DNA of 64,000 nucleotides from positions 5,394,001 to 5,458,000 of the forward strand of contig NZ_CP061379.1 in NCBI RefSeq assembly GCF_015624505.1, in the 5' to 3' direction. The translations under genes and the position numbers were made by a program. The notes beneath the pieces were generated by a model that was not told where the DNA came from, made no database searches, and saw only the letters and a program-made list of their open reading frames with translations. Source of the DNA: Bradyrhizobium commune (lineage in GTDB: Bacteria > Pseudomonadota > Alphaproteobacteria > Rhizobiales > Xanthobacteraceae). Below, piece after piece: positions 16,438-25,173 of the stretch (within the stretch, counting starts at the first letter, position 1; each line of letters opens with the position of its first letter).

Positions 16438-16923
16438 TCAGTTCAGGATCACGCGGTTGCGCGAGAGAAACACGCGTTCGCCCTTCGCATCGCCCTCGAT
16501 CACCAGATCCCACTGGCCCGGCGCGACGGACGCCGCGCTGCCGCGATAGATGCCGATGCCGGCCTCCGCGAGCTCGACCGCAAGGTCGGCGCGCTTATCG
16601 GTCGGCCGCTCCAGCCGGCCGCCAAATTTCAACCCGGTCACGGGCCGGCCCGCCGCGTCACGCGCCTCGACCTGGAGCACGGCATCGCCATCCGCGCGCC
16701 GCTCGATATGAGCGCTGACCTGCCATCTGCGTGCGGCCTGGTCCTGCGCCGCCGAGATCTCGCGGTCATAGGCGAGGCCTGCGGCATAGGGGCTGTCGAC
16801 GTCGGTGCCCGGCAGCGTCGCGATCGCAAGCTTCATCATGGTGACATTGACGCCAATGACGACGCCGAAGAAGGCGACCAGCATCAGGAACACTTTCGTT
16901 CCGGTCAGCGGCTTGGTGGCCAT
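16438..16923 (-). CDS. fixH: cbb3 oxidase assembly protein FixH
   Basis: This 161-residue protein has one N-terminal membrane helix (KVFLMLVAFFGVVIGVNVTM) and a periplasmic domain with SPYAAGLAYDREISAAQ, which is typical of FixH. The C-terminal part with PGQWDLVIEGD resembles the CcoH beta-domain. FixH/CcoH is required for cbb3 maturation and stays associated with the oxidase. The ATG at 16923 has CAGGAG upstream, 15 bases after the fixG stop; fixI follows after 11 bases. Confidence 0.93.
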   Translation of the reverse strand: MATKPLTGTKVFLMLVAFFGVVIGVNVTMMKLAIATLPGTDVDSPYAAGLAYDREISAAQDQAARRWQVSAHIERRADGDAVLQVEARDAAGRPVTGLKFGGRLERPTDKRADLAVELAEAGIGIYRGSAASVAPGQWDLVIEGDAKGERVFLSRNRVILN

Positions 16924-16938
16924 GGCGGTCTCCTGGTG

Positions 16939-18405
16939 TTACGGCGCGACGAAATTGTCGGTGGCACTGGCGACTTCGCCGAGGCCGATATCGGTGACGT
17001 GGAAGCGTACCGGGATCGACTTCTCCGGATTGCCGTCCGCGGGCGCCGTGACGAGCAGCCGCAGCTCGCTGGTCGAATCGCGCGGGATCACGATCATCGG
17101 CCGGTCCGGCGTCACGGAATCGATGCCGACGACATGGACCGTCGCGTTGACCGGCCCATTCGCATCGATCGCGATGACGCGGTCGTAGCCGCTCTTGTTG
17201 AGAAGCCGGACGGTATAGGCGTTGCGGATCGAGCCGTCGCTGAGCCTGACCGCAACCGGGTTGCGGTCGTGCAGCACGTTGACGTCGAGCAGGCTGCGGG
17301 TCGCGAGCGTATAGAGCATGATGCCGCCGACGGCCGCGATGATCGCGCTGTAGACGATGGTGCGCGGACGGACGATGCGATAGATCGGCGCCCGTCCCTC
17401 CTGGCGGCGCTGGATGTTGATGTCGTTGTCGTAGCCGATCAGCCGCTTCGGCCGGCCGATCCTGGTCATGACGTTGTCGCAGGCATCGATGCAGAGCCCG
17501 CACTGGATGCATTCGAGCTGCGGTCCGTTGCGGATGTCGATGCCGGTCGGGCAGACCGCGACGCATTGATAGCAATCGATGCAGTCGCCGACCTGCTCGC
17601 CGTGAGCGCGCAGCTCGGCGGCCTTCTTCACCGAGGTGCGCTTCTCGCCGCGGTCGTAGCGGTAGGTGACGTTGAGCGCCCATTCGTCGGTGAGCGCGGC
17701 CTGGATCCGCGGCCAGGGGCACATATAGGTGCAGACCTGCTCGCGCAGGTAGCCGGCGAGCACGAAGGTGGTCGCAGTGAGGATGCCGATCCAGATATAG
17801 GCGACCATCGGCGCCTGGAAGGTCAGGAGCTGCTTCACCAGCGTCGGCGCGTCGCTGAAATAGAGCACCCAGGCGCCGCCGGCCCACCAGGCGATCAGAA
17901 GCCAGATGAAATTCTTGAGCACGATCTCGGAGACGCGCCTGAGCGTCAGCGCGCCGGCCGACTTGTCCTTCATCATGCGATCGCGGCGGTCGCCTTCGAC
18001 AAAGCGCTCGACGGCGTAGAACAGATCGGTCCACACCGTCTGCGGGCAGAGATAGCCGCACCAGATGCGTCCGCCGACCGAGTTCATCAGGAACAGGACG
18101 ACGGCAGCGACGATCAACAGGCCGGTGAAGTAATAGACCTCCTGCGGCCACAGCTCGATGAAGAAGAAATAGAAGCGGCTGTTGGGGAGATCGATCAGCA
18201 CCGCCTGGCTGGGCGCGCCAAGGCCACGGTTCCAGCGCACGAAGGGCAGGAAATAGTAGACGCCAAGGCAAAAGGCCATCAGGCCCCATTTGATCCGGCG
18301 GAAGGTGCCGTGGACGCTCTGGGGATAGACCTTCTTGCGGGCGGCATAGAGCGGCCCGTAATCGTCGTCCGATGTGAGCTCGTTCGGGTTCACGGCCTTG
18401 TTCAT
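16939..18405 (-). CDS. fixG: cbb3 oxidase accessory ferredoxin FixG/CcoG
   Basis: This 488-residue membrane protein has about five helices and two [4Fe-4S] clusters. The cluster motifs are CIDCYQCVAVCPTG and CIQCGLCIDACDNVM at roughly residues 275-320. The C-terminal Ig-like periplasmic domain begins near residue 370. FixG/CcoG reduces copper for delivery to the oxidase. It is the first gene of fixGHIS and has its own FixK-type box about 64 bases upstream of the ATG, so it can be transcribed independently of fixNOQP. Confidence 0.95.
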   Translation of the reverse strand: MNKAVNPNELTSDDDYGPLYAARKKVYPQSVHGTFRRIKWGLMAFCLGVYYFLPFVRWNRGLGAPSQAVLIDLPNSRFYFFFIELWPQEVYYFTGLLIVAAVVLFLMNSVGGRIWCGYLCPQTVWTDLFYAVERFVEGDRRDRMMKDKSAGALTLRRVSEIVLKNFIWLLIAWWAGGAWVLYFSDAPTLVKQLLTFQAPMVAYIWIGILTATTFVLAGYLREQVCTYMCPWPRIQAALTDEWALNVTYRYDRGEKRTSVKKAAELRAHGEQVGDCIDCYQCVAVCPTGIDIRNGPQLECIQCGLCIDACDNVMTRIGRPKRLIGYDNDINIQRRQEGRAPIYRIVRPRTIVYSAIIAAVGGIMLYTLATRSLLDVNVLHDRNPVAVRLSDGSIRNAYTVRLLNKSGYDRVIAIDANGPVNATVHVVGIDSVTPDRPMIVIPRDSTSELRLLVTAPADGNPEKSIPVRFHVTDIGLGEVASATDNFVAP

Positions 18406-18462
18406 CGCTCAAAGACGTCTCGAAAGGTGCGATCAAACCTAGACCCGGCGCCGCAGCGTCGA

Positions 18463-18476
18463 TTGATCCAGCTCAA
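18463..18476 (-). promoter_or_regulatory. FixK2 box for fixGHIS
   Basis: TTGATCCAGCTCAA matches the FNR/FixK consensus TTGAT-N4-ATCAA at nine of ten fixed positions and the TTGA-N6-TCAA core perfectly. Its centre is 64-65 nt before the fixG ATG, almost the same distance as the boxes before fixN and the stress-protein gene. Confidence 0.8.
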
Positions 18477-18478
18477 GC

Positions 18479-18500
18479 GGGGGCGCCTTTATGCGCCCCC
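18479..18500 (-). terminator. Hairpin between fixP and fixGHIS
   Basis: GGGGGCGC and GCGCCCCC form an 8-bp perfect stem with a 6-base loop, placed 19 bases after the fixP stop and just before the fixGHIS FixK box. There is no clear U-run. It could attenuate read-through from fixNOQP into fixG. Confidence 0.45.
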
Positions 18501-18518
18501 ACCGGTCGTCCGGATCGG

Positions 18519-19394
18519 CTATTTTCCGCCGCCCAGCGAGTGGACGTAGACCGCCATGGCCTTGATGGTGGCGGGATCGAGCCGCCCTTCCCAGGCCGGC
18601 ATGACGCCGGCGCGGCCCTGGCTGATGGTCTCGATCAGGGTTGCCTCGTCGGAGCCATAGAGCCAGATCTTGTCGGTCAGGTTCGGGGCGCCGAGTTCCG
18701 GGTTGCCCTTGCCGCCGTCGCCATGGCAGGCGACGCAATTGTCCGCGAAGATCTTCTCGCCCTTGGCGGCGTCAAAACCCTTGCCGGTCGACAGCCCCGA
18801 CAGCGACCGCACGTAGTTCGCGACCGTGACGATCTCGTCGGGCTTCAGCACACCGTCCTTGCCGAAGGCCAGCATCTGGCCCTCATGCGCCTTGGCGTGT
18901 CCGGAGCGCGCGCCGAACTGGATGGTCTGCATGATCTGGTCGAGCGTGCCGCCCCACAGCCAGTCGTCGTCGTTCAGGTTCGGGAAGCCCTTGGCGCCGG
19001 CGGCGCCGCTGCCGTGACACGGCGCGCAATTATCGCCGAACACGGTCCTGCCCCTGGCACGTGCGAACGCCAGCAACGCCGGGTCCTTCTCGATGTCGGC
19101 GAGCGAGGTCGCACCCAGCGCCACCATCTTCTCGCCGCGGGCCGTTTCGAGATTGGCGAGCTCCACCGCGAGGTTGGCGCGCGAGGAGTAGCCAAGCACG
19201 CCGCGGGTATTACTGGAGATCAACGGCCAGGCCGGATAGACGATCCAGTAGCCGATCGCCCAGACGATGGTGAGGTAGAAGGTGATAACCCACCAGCGCG
19301 GCAGCGGCGTGTTGAGCTCCTTGATGCCGTCCCACTCATGTCCGGTCGTGGACCTGCCGGAGACGGGGTCGAATTCGCCTTGATGATCGGTCAT
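18519..19394 (-). CDS. fixP: cbb3 oxidase subunit III, diheme cytochrome c FixP/CcoP
   Basis: This 291-residue subunit has an N-terminal membrane helix (WWVITFYLTIVWAIGYWIVY) preceded by the HEWDGIKELNTPLP segment found in all CcoP proteins. Two c-type heme sites follow, DNCAPCHGSG and DNCVACHGDG, each in a separate cytochrome domain, with later methionines as axial ligands. It passes electrons from the bc1/cytochrome c pool to FixO and FixN. GGAGGAG lies before the ATG, partly in the end of fixQ. It is the last gene of fixNOQP. Confidence 0.96.
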   Translation of the reverse strand: MTDHQGEFDPVSGRSTTGHEWDGIKELNTPLPRWWVITFYLTIVWAIGYWIVYPAWPLISSNTRGVLGYSSRANLAVELANLETARGEKMVALGATSLADIEKDPALLAFARARGRTVFGDNCAPCHGSGAAGAKGFPNLNDDDWLWGGTLDQIMQTIQFGARSGHAKAHEGQMLAFGKDGVLKPDEIVTVANYVRSLSGLSTGKGFDAAKGEKIFADNCVACHGDGGKGNPELGAPNLTDKIWLYGSDEATLIETISQGRAGVMPAWEGRLDPATIKAMAVYVHSLGGGK

Positions 19395-19400
19395 GATCTC

Positions 19401-19565
19401 TTACTCCTCCCGCAACGGCAGTTGTGCCGCTTCGTCGAACGCGGCCTTGTTGCGGGGCCAGAATGCATAGGCGATGATCGCGAGAAAGATCGCGACGAAC
19501 ACCGGCGTCCAGATCGTGGTGACGAGACTGGAGGCGAGATTGTCGAGTGTCAGGATGGCTTTCAT
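19401..19565 (-). CDS. fixQ: cbb3 oxidase small subunit FixQ/CcoQ
   Basis: This 54-residue protein has one membrane helix (TTIWTPVFVAIFLAIIAYAF) followed by the family's WPRNKAAFDEAAQLPL tail. It stabilises the interaction of FixP with the core oxidase. It lies between fixO (13-base gap) and fixP (6-base gap), exactly where ccoQ is expected, and ends LREE. It is below the usual ORF length cut-off. Confidence 0.95.
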   Translation of the reverse strand: MKAILTLDNLASSLVTTIWTPVFVAIFLAIIAYAFWPRNKAAFDEAAQLPLREE

Positions 19566-19578
19566 CGGTGATGCCTTC

Positions 19579-20313
19579 TCAGCGAAGATTGGCTTTCTCG
19601 TTGTAGAGCTTGAAGTCGACCAGCGTGCCGAGCATCTGCAAGTAGGCGATCAGCGCGTCCATCTCGGTCGGCGTCCCGGTCTTGCCGTCGAAATTGCGCA
19701 CGACGGCCTTGGCGTAGCGCTTGGCGAAAGCGTCGGCGCCGGCATTGTCCGGATCGGCCTGGGCCTTCAGATCGGCGCCGGCATTGGCGATCTGGTCGTC
19801 GGTGTAGGGCACGCCGACGGCGCGCAGCGTGCGCATGTGGTCGGCGATCGTGTCCGGATCGACCTCGGTCTGGCTGAGGAACGGATAGCCCGGCATCACC
19901 GATTGCGGCACGATTGCGCGCGGGTTGGTCAGATGCGTCACGTGCCAGTCGTCGGAATATTTGGCGCCGACGCGGGCCAGGTCCGGACCGGTGCGCTTCG
20001 AGCCCCATTGGAACGGGTGGTCGAACATGCTCTCGGCGGCGAGCGAGAAGTGGCCGTAGCGTTCGACCTCGTCGCGCAGGGGACGGATCATCTGCGAATG
20101 GCAGAGATAGCAGCCTTCGCGGACATAGACGTTGCGGCCGGCAAGCTCCAGTGGCGTGTACGGCCTGACGCCGTCGACCACTTCGATCGTGCTCTTGAGG
20201 TAGAACAGCGGGGTGATCTCGACGAGACCGCCGATCGCGATCACCAGCAGAATACCGACGACCAGGATGATCGAGTTCTTTTCGAAGACTTGATGGCGTG
20301 TCCAGAACGACAT
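19579..20313 (-). CDS. fixO: cbb3 oxidase subunit II, cytochrome c FixO/CcoO
   Basis: This 244-residue monoheme subunit has an N-terminal anchor ([20 protein letters not shown]) followed by the [10 protein letters not shown] segment typical of CcoO. The heme site is [15 protein letters not shown] near residues 65-78, and the axial methionine is likely in VMPGYPFL. It receives electrons from FixP and passes them to FixN. It begins 10 bases after the fixN stop. Confidence 0.96.
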   Translation of the reverse strand: MSFWTRHQVFEKNSIILVVGILLVIAIGGLVEITPLFYLKSTIEVVDGVRPYTPLELAGRNVYVREGCYLCHSQMIRPLRDEVERYGHFSLAAESMFDHPFQWGSKRTGPDLARVGAKYSDDWHVTHLTNPRAIVPQSVMPGYPFLSQTEVDPDTIADHMRTLRAVGVPYTDDQIANAGADLKAQADPDNAGADAFAKRYAKAVVRNFDGKTGTPTEMDALIAYLQMLGTLVDFKLYNEKANLR

Positions 20314-20323
20314 GGAAAGCTCC

Positions 20324-21973
20324 TCATTCCGCCGGCTGAAGCGCGACGGGCATCTGGACTTCCTGCTCGCCGGTGCGAACGGTCATCCAGAGATTGTAGG
20401 CCATGATCAGCGAGCCGATCAGGAACAGCCCGCCGCCGGCGGCGCGGATGATGTAGAAGGGATGCATCGCCTCGACGGTCTCGATGAAGGAATATTCGAG
20501 GAAGCCGAGCGAAGTGTAGGCGCGCCACATCAGGCCCTGGAGGATGCCGGACACCCACATCGCGGAGATGTAGAGAACGATGCCGAGCGTCGCGATCCAG
20601 AAGTGCCAGTTGACGAGCTTGAGGCTGTAGAGGCCTTTGCGATTCCAGGCCCACGGCACCAGGCAGTAGAGCGCGCCGAAGGAGACGAAGCCGACCCAGC
20701 CGAGCGCGCCGGAATGCACGTGGCCGATGGTCCAGTCCGTGTAATGGCTGAGCGAGTTGACCACCTTGATCGACATCATCGGCCCCTCGAAGGTCGACAT
20801 GCCGTAGAAGGCAACCGAGACGACCAGCATGCGCAGCACGGGGTCGGTGCGCAGCTTGTCCCAGGCGCCCGACAGCGTCATCAAGCCGTTGATCATGCCG
20901 CCCCAGGACGGCATCCACAGCATGATCGAGAAGGTCATGCCGAGCGTCTGCGTCCAGTCCGGCAGCGCCGTGTAGTGCAGGTGATGCGGGCCGGCCCAGA
21001 TGTAGAGGAAGATCAGCGCCCAGAAATGGATGATCGAGAGCCGGTAGGAATAGATCGGCCGCTCGGCGCGCTTGGGAATGAAATAGTACATGATGGCGAG
21101 GAAGCCGGCGGTCAGGAAGAAGCCGACCGCGTTATGGCCGTACCACCATTGGAACATCGCATCCTGGATGCCGCCCCAGGCGACATAGGACTTGGAGCCG
21201 AACACGGACACCGGAAGCGCGGGATTGTTGCCGAGATGCAGCACCGCGATCGTCACGATGAAGGCGAGATAGAACCAGTTCGCGACGAAGATGTGCGGCT
21301 CCTTGCGCTTGATCACGGTGGCAAGGAACACGAGCAGATAGGTGACCCAGACGATGGTGAGCCAGAGATCGGCATACCATTCCGGTTCGGCATATTCCTT
21401 CGACTGGGTGACGCCGAGCAGATAGCCGGTGCCGGCGACCAGGATGAAATAATTGTAGCCGAGCACGACGAACCAGGGCGCGAGATCGCCGGCGAGGCGC
21501 ACGCGGCACGACTTCTGCACCACATAGAAGGACGACGCGATCAGCACGTTGCCGCCGAATGCAAAGATCACCGCGGAGGTGTGCAGTGGGCGCAGGCGGC
21601 CAAAGCTGGTCCAGGGCAAATCGAAGTTCAGCGCGGGCCACGCCAGCTGGGAGGCGATGATGAGCCCGACGAGGAAGCCCGCGATGCCCCAGAACATCGC
21701 CATGACCGAGGAGAACTTGATCGGACCCATGTTGTAGTTGGGACGGCCGTTGATCTCCGCCGGCGGCAGCGCCGCCGGACGTTCGAAGTAGCGATTGACG
21801 ATGAAGAAAACCGCAGCAAGGCTCGCCGCTGCGCTGAGCGCAGCGTGGAAGGCGAAGGGTGCATCGAGCGCCTTGGCCGAGGCGATCACGCAGAGGAAGG
21901 CGGCGACCGCGAACGCAAGCGCCAGTCCGCTTTCACCTGATGTCATGGATTTGGAGATGGAGGGCTGGCTCAT
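20324..21973 (-). CDS. fixN: cbb3 oxidase catalytic subunit I FixN/CcoN
   Basis: This 549-residue heme-copper oxidase catalytic subunit has about twelve to fourteen membrane helices. The low-spin heme histidine lies in [17 protein letters not shown]. The copper B histidines are in [19 protein letters not shown] [15 protein letters not shown], with the [10 protein letters not shown] pair after it. The Tyr of YGHNAV is where cbb3 enzymes carry their helix VII cross-linked tyrosine equivalent. It reduces oxygen with very high affinity, supporting micro-oxic growth and, in symbionts, nitrogen fixation. It is the first gene of fixNOQP, with a perfect FixK2 box 66 nt upstream. Confidence 0.96.
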   Translation of the reverse strand: MSQPSISKSMTSGESGLALAFAVAAFLCVIASAKALDAPFAFHAALSAAASLAAVFFIVNRYFERPAALPPAEINGRPNYNMGPIKFSSVMAMFWGIAGFLVGLIIASQLAWPALNFDLPWTSFGRLRPLHTSAVIFAFGGNVLIASSFYVVQKSCRVRLAGDLAPWFVVLGYNYFILVAGTGYLLGVTQSKEYAEPEWYADLWLTIVWVTYLLVFLATVIKRKEPHIFVANWFYLAFIVTIAVLHLGNNPALPVSVFGSKSYVAWGGIQDAMFQWWYGHNAVGFFLTAGFLAIMYYFIPKRAERPIYSYRLSIIHFWALIFLYIWAGPHHLHYTALPDWTQTLGMTFSIMLWMPSWGGMINGLMTLSGAWDKLRTDPVLRMLVVSVAFYGMSTFEGPMMSIKVVNSLSHYTDWTIGHVHSGALGWVGFVSFGALYCLVPWAWNRKGLYSLKLVNWHFWIATLGIVLYISAMWVSGILQGLMWRAYTSLGFLEYSFIETVEAMHPFYIIRAAGGGLFLIGSLIMAYNLWMTVRTGEQEVQMPVALQPAE

Positions 21974-22032
21974 CGCGGATTCTCTCTCGAAAGAAACACG
22001 GAGCCAGAAACCACATTCACGCTCGCGGGGAA

Positions 22033-22046
22033 TTGATTGAAATCAA
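22033..22046 (-). promoter_or_regulatory. FixK2 box (perfect anaerobox) for fixNOQP
   Basis: TTGATTGAAATCAA is an exact match to the FNR/FixK consensus TTGAT-N4-ATCAA. The centre lies 66 nt before the fixN ATG. For a class II site centred at -40.5, transcription would begin about 25 nt before the ATG. Confidence 0.92.
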
Positions 22047-22131
22047 GCAAGATGGATTTCTGTCAATCTGCGGCTACGGCCGATCGGCGAGCGATATCAA
22101 TCGCTTGGGCACGACCCGGCGCCGGTTGAAG

Positions 22132-22148
22132 TCTCCCCTTGCGGGAGA
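22132..22148. repeat. Short hairpin after the CBS gene, resembling family B repeat
   Basis: TCTCCCCTTGCGGGAGA forms a 6-bp hairpin just past the CBS-protein stop. It resembles one tip of the larger repeats at 34344-34489 and 36533-36671, so it may be a remnant of that family or a simple transcript end. Confidence 0.4.
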
Positions 22149-22152
22149 GAAA

Positions 22153-22578
22153 TCAGTCGCCCGCCGTCGCCTTCAGCGCCGCGATGACATCCTCGCGCGC
22201 GATGATGCCGACCAGATTCTCGACGCCGTCGAGCACGATGATGCTTCGGATGCGATGCTCGACCATGATCTGGAGCACGCGCGTCAGCCGCGTGTCGGGG
22301 CTGACATAGATGAACTCCGGCGTCATGACGTCGCCGACCTTGCGGCTCATCAGGTCGCGATAGCGCGGCAGCATCTGGCTCGGCGTGAACGCAAAGCATT
22401 TCAGGATGTCGAACTTGGTGACGATGCCGACGATCTGCCCGTCATCCTCGACCGGATAGGAGTTGAAGTCGTCCTGCTCGAACATCTCGCTGAGCGCGAG
22501 CAGGTCGAGGTCGCGCTTCGCCGTCCTGACGTCGCGCGTCATATAGCCGTCGACGGTCTGCTCAAGGAATTTGTACAC
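22153..22578 (-). CDS. CBS-domain pair protein
   Basis: This 141-residue protein consists of two CBS motifs (about residues 5-65 and 75-140): FLEQTVDGYMTRDVRTAKRD opens the first and MSRKVGDVMTPEFIYVSPDT the second. Such pairs bind adenosine nucleotides and act as energy sensors. I chose the GTG at 22578 because GAGGAGG lies seven bases upstream; the longer frame overlaps the stress-protein gene. It is 34 bases behind that gene on the same strand, so the two form an operon that should share the FixK-type box at 23505. Genes of this type lie at the same place in other Bradyrhizobium fix loci. Confidence 0.88.
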   Translation of the reverse strand: MYKFLEQTVDGYMTRDVRTAKRDLDLLALSEMFEQDDFNSYPVEDDGQIVGIVTKFDILKCFAFTPSQMLPRYRDLMSRKVGDVMTPEFIYVSPDTRLTRVLQIMVEHRIRSIIVLDGVENLVGIIAREDVIAALKATAGD

Positions 22579-22612
22579 GGCGCGTCCTCCTCGACTAGCC
22601 TCGAGCCGGCGG

Positions 22613-23446
22613 TCAGTGCGCCAGCAGCACGCAGCGGGCGGATTGTGTGACCAGGTACTGCGTGACGCCACCAAGGATCAGCTCGCGGAAGCGCGAGTGA
22701 CCGTAGGCACCCGCGACGATCAGGCCGGCCCCGACGTCGCCTGCGACCCTCTCCAATTGCACGGCGGCGGTTTCGTCTCCCGCGGCGTCCGGGACGCGCG
22801 CGGTCGCAGTGACGCCGTGGCGGGCGAGCCAGGCGGCGACATCGCTCACGCGCGCCATCGCGGCCGGACGGTCGTCGCCCGCTTCCGGAATCTCGACGAT
22901 GGCGACATCCTTTGCCTTGCGAAGCAGCGGCAGCGCGGTGGCAACTGCCCGTCGCGCCTCGGGCGTATGCTTCCAGGCCACGAGCACGCTGCGCAGGTCG
23001 AGCCATCTGACCTTGTCGGGCACGGCCAGCAGCGGCCGGCCCGCCTGCATCACCAGATCCTTGGGGCTTACAAGCGAAAACGCGTCGGAGAAGGCCGGGC
23101 TCTCTCCGCCGCTGACGACGATGTCGGCGCAGCGCGCCTGCGCGAGGACGAATCGTGCGGGAAAATCCGTGGCGCTGCGCCATTCCGCGCGCCCGCCGCG
23201 GGTCCTGGTCGCGGCACGGAATTCCGCCTCCAGATCGGCAAGGCACCTCTTGACGGACGCCTCCTCCTGATCGATCAGACGCTGGGCCGCGGCACCATCG
23301 GTGAAATAAAGCGGCGAGGCGAACTTCGCCGCGGCGACCCCGACGAGTGCAGCTTCGAATCGTTCGGCGAGCTCGCCTGCGACCTGAAGACGCGCATCGT
23401 TGGGCTGATCGAGCGCAAGGCTGACCATCACGGTCGCATATGTCAT
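22613..23446 (-). CDS. Universal stress protein family protein (tandem Usp)
   Basis: This 277-residue protein has a Usp fold at the N-terminus (ATVMVSLALDQPNDARLQVA) and a second at the C-terminus, ending with the ATP-binding-like stretch GAYGHSRFRELILGGVTQYL (G-x2-G-x9-G-S/T type). The ATG at 23446 has GGAGAAG upstream; the earlier TTG does not. Usp proteins accompany low-oxygen regulons in many bacteria. An imperfect FixK box lies 65 nt upstream, and the gene leads a two-gene unit with the CBS protein, divergent from fixL. Confidence 0.87.
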   Translation of the reverse strand: MTYATVMVSLALDQPNDARLQVAGELAERFEAALVGVAAAKFASPLYFTDGAAAQRLIDQEEASVKRCLADLEAEFRAATRTRGGRAEWRSATDFPARFVLAQARCADIVVSGGESPAFSDAFSLVSPKDLVMQAGRPLLAVPDKVRWLDLRSVLVAWKHTPEARRAVATALPLLRKAKDVAIVEIPEAGDDRPAAMARVSDVAAWLARHGVTATARVPDAAGDETAAVQLERVAGDVGAGLIVAGAYGHSRFRELILGGVTQYLVTQSARCVLLAH

Positions 23447-23504
23447 CAGGCTTCTCCGCTGCAATGAATTGCCGCGGAATCTAGCTCCACCGATGCGAAG
23501 CGGG

Positions 23505-23518
23505 ATGAGCTAGATCAA
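23505..23518 (-). promoter_or_regulatory. Probable FixK2 box for the Usp-CBS operon
   Basis: Read on the minus strand, TTGATCTAGCTCAT matches TTGAT-N4-ATCAA at eight of ten fixed positions. The centre is 65 nt before the Usp start, the same spacing as the fixN and fixG boxes, which argues that it is functional despite the mismatches. Confidence 0.6.
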
Positions 23519-23652
23519 ATTGCCCGGCGCCAGGCTGCGGGAAATCCGCCAATGGAATCAGACATCCGAACTTGCCTCCGGGCCGCCCTTGGGCGAAATT
23601 GCCGGCACGTTCGGAAGCACCGCGCCCGCCGCAATCGAGAAGGACCAGCAGC

Positions 23653-25170
23653 TTGTCGCCGACCCGTGTGACGCATCCGCAAGACGACGGTCGCGGCGAG
23701 CATTTCCGGGTCCGGATCGAGGGGTTCGGCGTCGGCACCTGGGACCTCGACCTCAAGACGCGGGAGCTGGACTGGTCGGACACCGCAGGCACCCTGCTCG
23801 GGGTCGCGCGCGGCGAGCCCGCGAGCTACGATCTGTTCCTGTCGCGTCTCGAGCCCAAGGACCGCGAGCGGGTCGAGACCGCGATCAAGCGCGTCTCCGA
23901 ACGCGGTGGCGGCTTCGACGTGTCGTTCAGGATCGCGGGCGCCTCGGACAAGGGGCGATGGATCCGCGCCCGTGCCGGCGTCATCCGCGACGAGGCCGGC
24001 GCCGCTCGTCATCTCAGCGGCATCTTTCTCGACATCGACGAGGAGAAGCAGGTCGAGGAAGCCCTGCGAACGCGCGAAACTCACCTGCGCTCGATCCTCC
24101 ACACCATTCCGGATGCCATGATCGTCATCGACGGCCATGGCACAATCCAGCTGTTCAGCACCGCGGCCGAGCGCCTGTTCGGCTGGTCCGAGCACGAAGC
24201 GATCGGCCAGAACGTCGCGATCCTGATGCCGGAGCCGGACCGCTCGCGTCATGACAATTACATCGCCCGCTATCGCACCACCAACGACCCGCACATCATC
24301 GGCATCGGCCGCATCGTCACCGGCAGGCGCCGCGACGGCACCACCTTCCCGATGCATCTGTCGATCGGCGAGATGCAGTCCGGCGGCGAGCCCTATTTCA
24401 CCGGCTTCGTCCGCGATCTCACCGAGCATCAGCAGACCCAGGCACGGCTCCAGGAATTGCAATCCGAGCTCGTCCACGTCTCGCGGCTGACCGCGATGGG
24501 CGAGATGGCCTCCGCGCTCGCCCACGAGATCAACCAGCCGCTGGCGGCGATCAGCAACTACATGAAGGGATCGCGGCGATTGCTCGCCGGCAGCACCGAT
24601 CCGAACACGCCGAAGATCGAGAGCGCGCTGGATCGCGCGGCCGAGCAGGCGCTGCGCGCCGGCCAGATCATCCGGCGCCTGCGCGACTTCGTCGCCCGCG
24701 GCGAATCCGAGAAGCGCGTCGAGAGCCTGTCAAAACTGATCGAGGAAGCCGGCGCGCTCGGGCTGGCCGGTGCGCGCGAGCAGAACGTGCAGCTCCGCTT
24801 CAGTCTCGATCCCGGCGCCGACCTCGTCCTCGCCGACCGGGTGCAGATCCAGCAGGTGCTGGTCAACCTGTTTCGTAACGCGCTGGAAGCGATGGCGCAG
24901 ACACCGCGGCGCGAGCTCGTCGTCGTCAACGAGCGCATCGGTGACGACATGATCGAGGTCGAAGTCTCCGACACCGGCTCCGGCTTCCAGGACGACGTGA
25001 TTCCAAACCTGTTCCAGACCTTCTTCACCACCAAAGACACCGGCATGGGCGTGGGACTGTCCATCAGCCGCTCGATCATCGAGGCTCACGGCGGGCGCAT
25101 GTGGGCCGAGAGCAACGCATCGGGCGGGGCGACATTCCGCTTCACCTTACCGGCAGCCGACGAGAACTGA
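23653..25170 (+). CDS. fixL: Oxygen-sensing histidine kinase FixL
   Basis: FixL senses oxygen through heme in a PAS domain and phosphorylates FixJ when oxygen is low. I place the start at the TTG at 23653 (GAAGGA eight bases upstream), which gives 505 residues, the known length of Bradyrhizobium FixL. An earlier TTG at 23572 would add 27 unconserved residues. With this start the proximal heme ligand is His200 (RSRHDNY), the distal signalling Arg is Arg220 (IGIGRIVTG) and the phosphorylated His is His291 (ALAHEINQPLA). The N-terminal region is a second, heme-less PAS domain (about 15-135). The kinase has N, G1 and G2 motifs (NLFRNALEAM, DTGSGF, GMGVGLSI). fixJ follows after 3 bases. Confidence 0.96.
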   Translation: MSPTRVTHPQDDGRGEHFRVRIEGFGVGTWDLDLKTRELDWSDTAGTLLGVARGEPASYDLFLSRLEPKDRERVETAIKRVSERGGGFDVSFRIAGASDKGRWIRARAGVIRDEAGAARHLSGIFLDIDEEKQVEEALRTRETHLRSILHTIPDAMIVIDGHGTIQLFSTAAERLFGWSEHEAIGQNVAILMPEPDRSRHDNYIARYRTTNDPHIIGIGRIVTGRRRDGTTFPMHLSIGEMQSGGEPYFTGFVRDLTEHQQTQARLQELQSELVHVSRLTAMGEMASALAHEINQPLAAISNYMKGSRRLLAGSTDPNTPKIESALDRAAEQALRAGQIIRRLRDFVARGESEKRVESLSKLIEEAGALGLAGAREQNVQLRFSLDPGADLVLADRVQIQQVLVNLFRNALEAMAQTPRRELVVVNERIGDDMIEVEVSDTGSGFQDDVIPNLFQTFFTTKDTGMGVGLSISRSIIEAHGGRMWAESNASGGATFRFTLPAADEN

Positions 25171-25173
25171 TCA

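Noticed and set aside
16708..18549. 613-codon plus-strand frame opposite fixG and fixH
   Set aside because: The minus strand encodes recognised FixG and FixH with iron-sulfur motifs; the plus frame has none.
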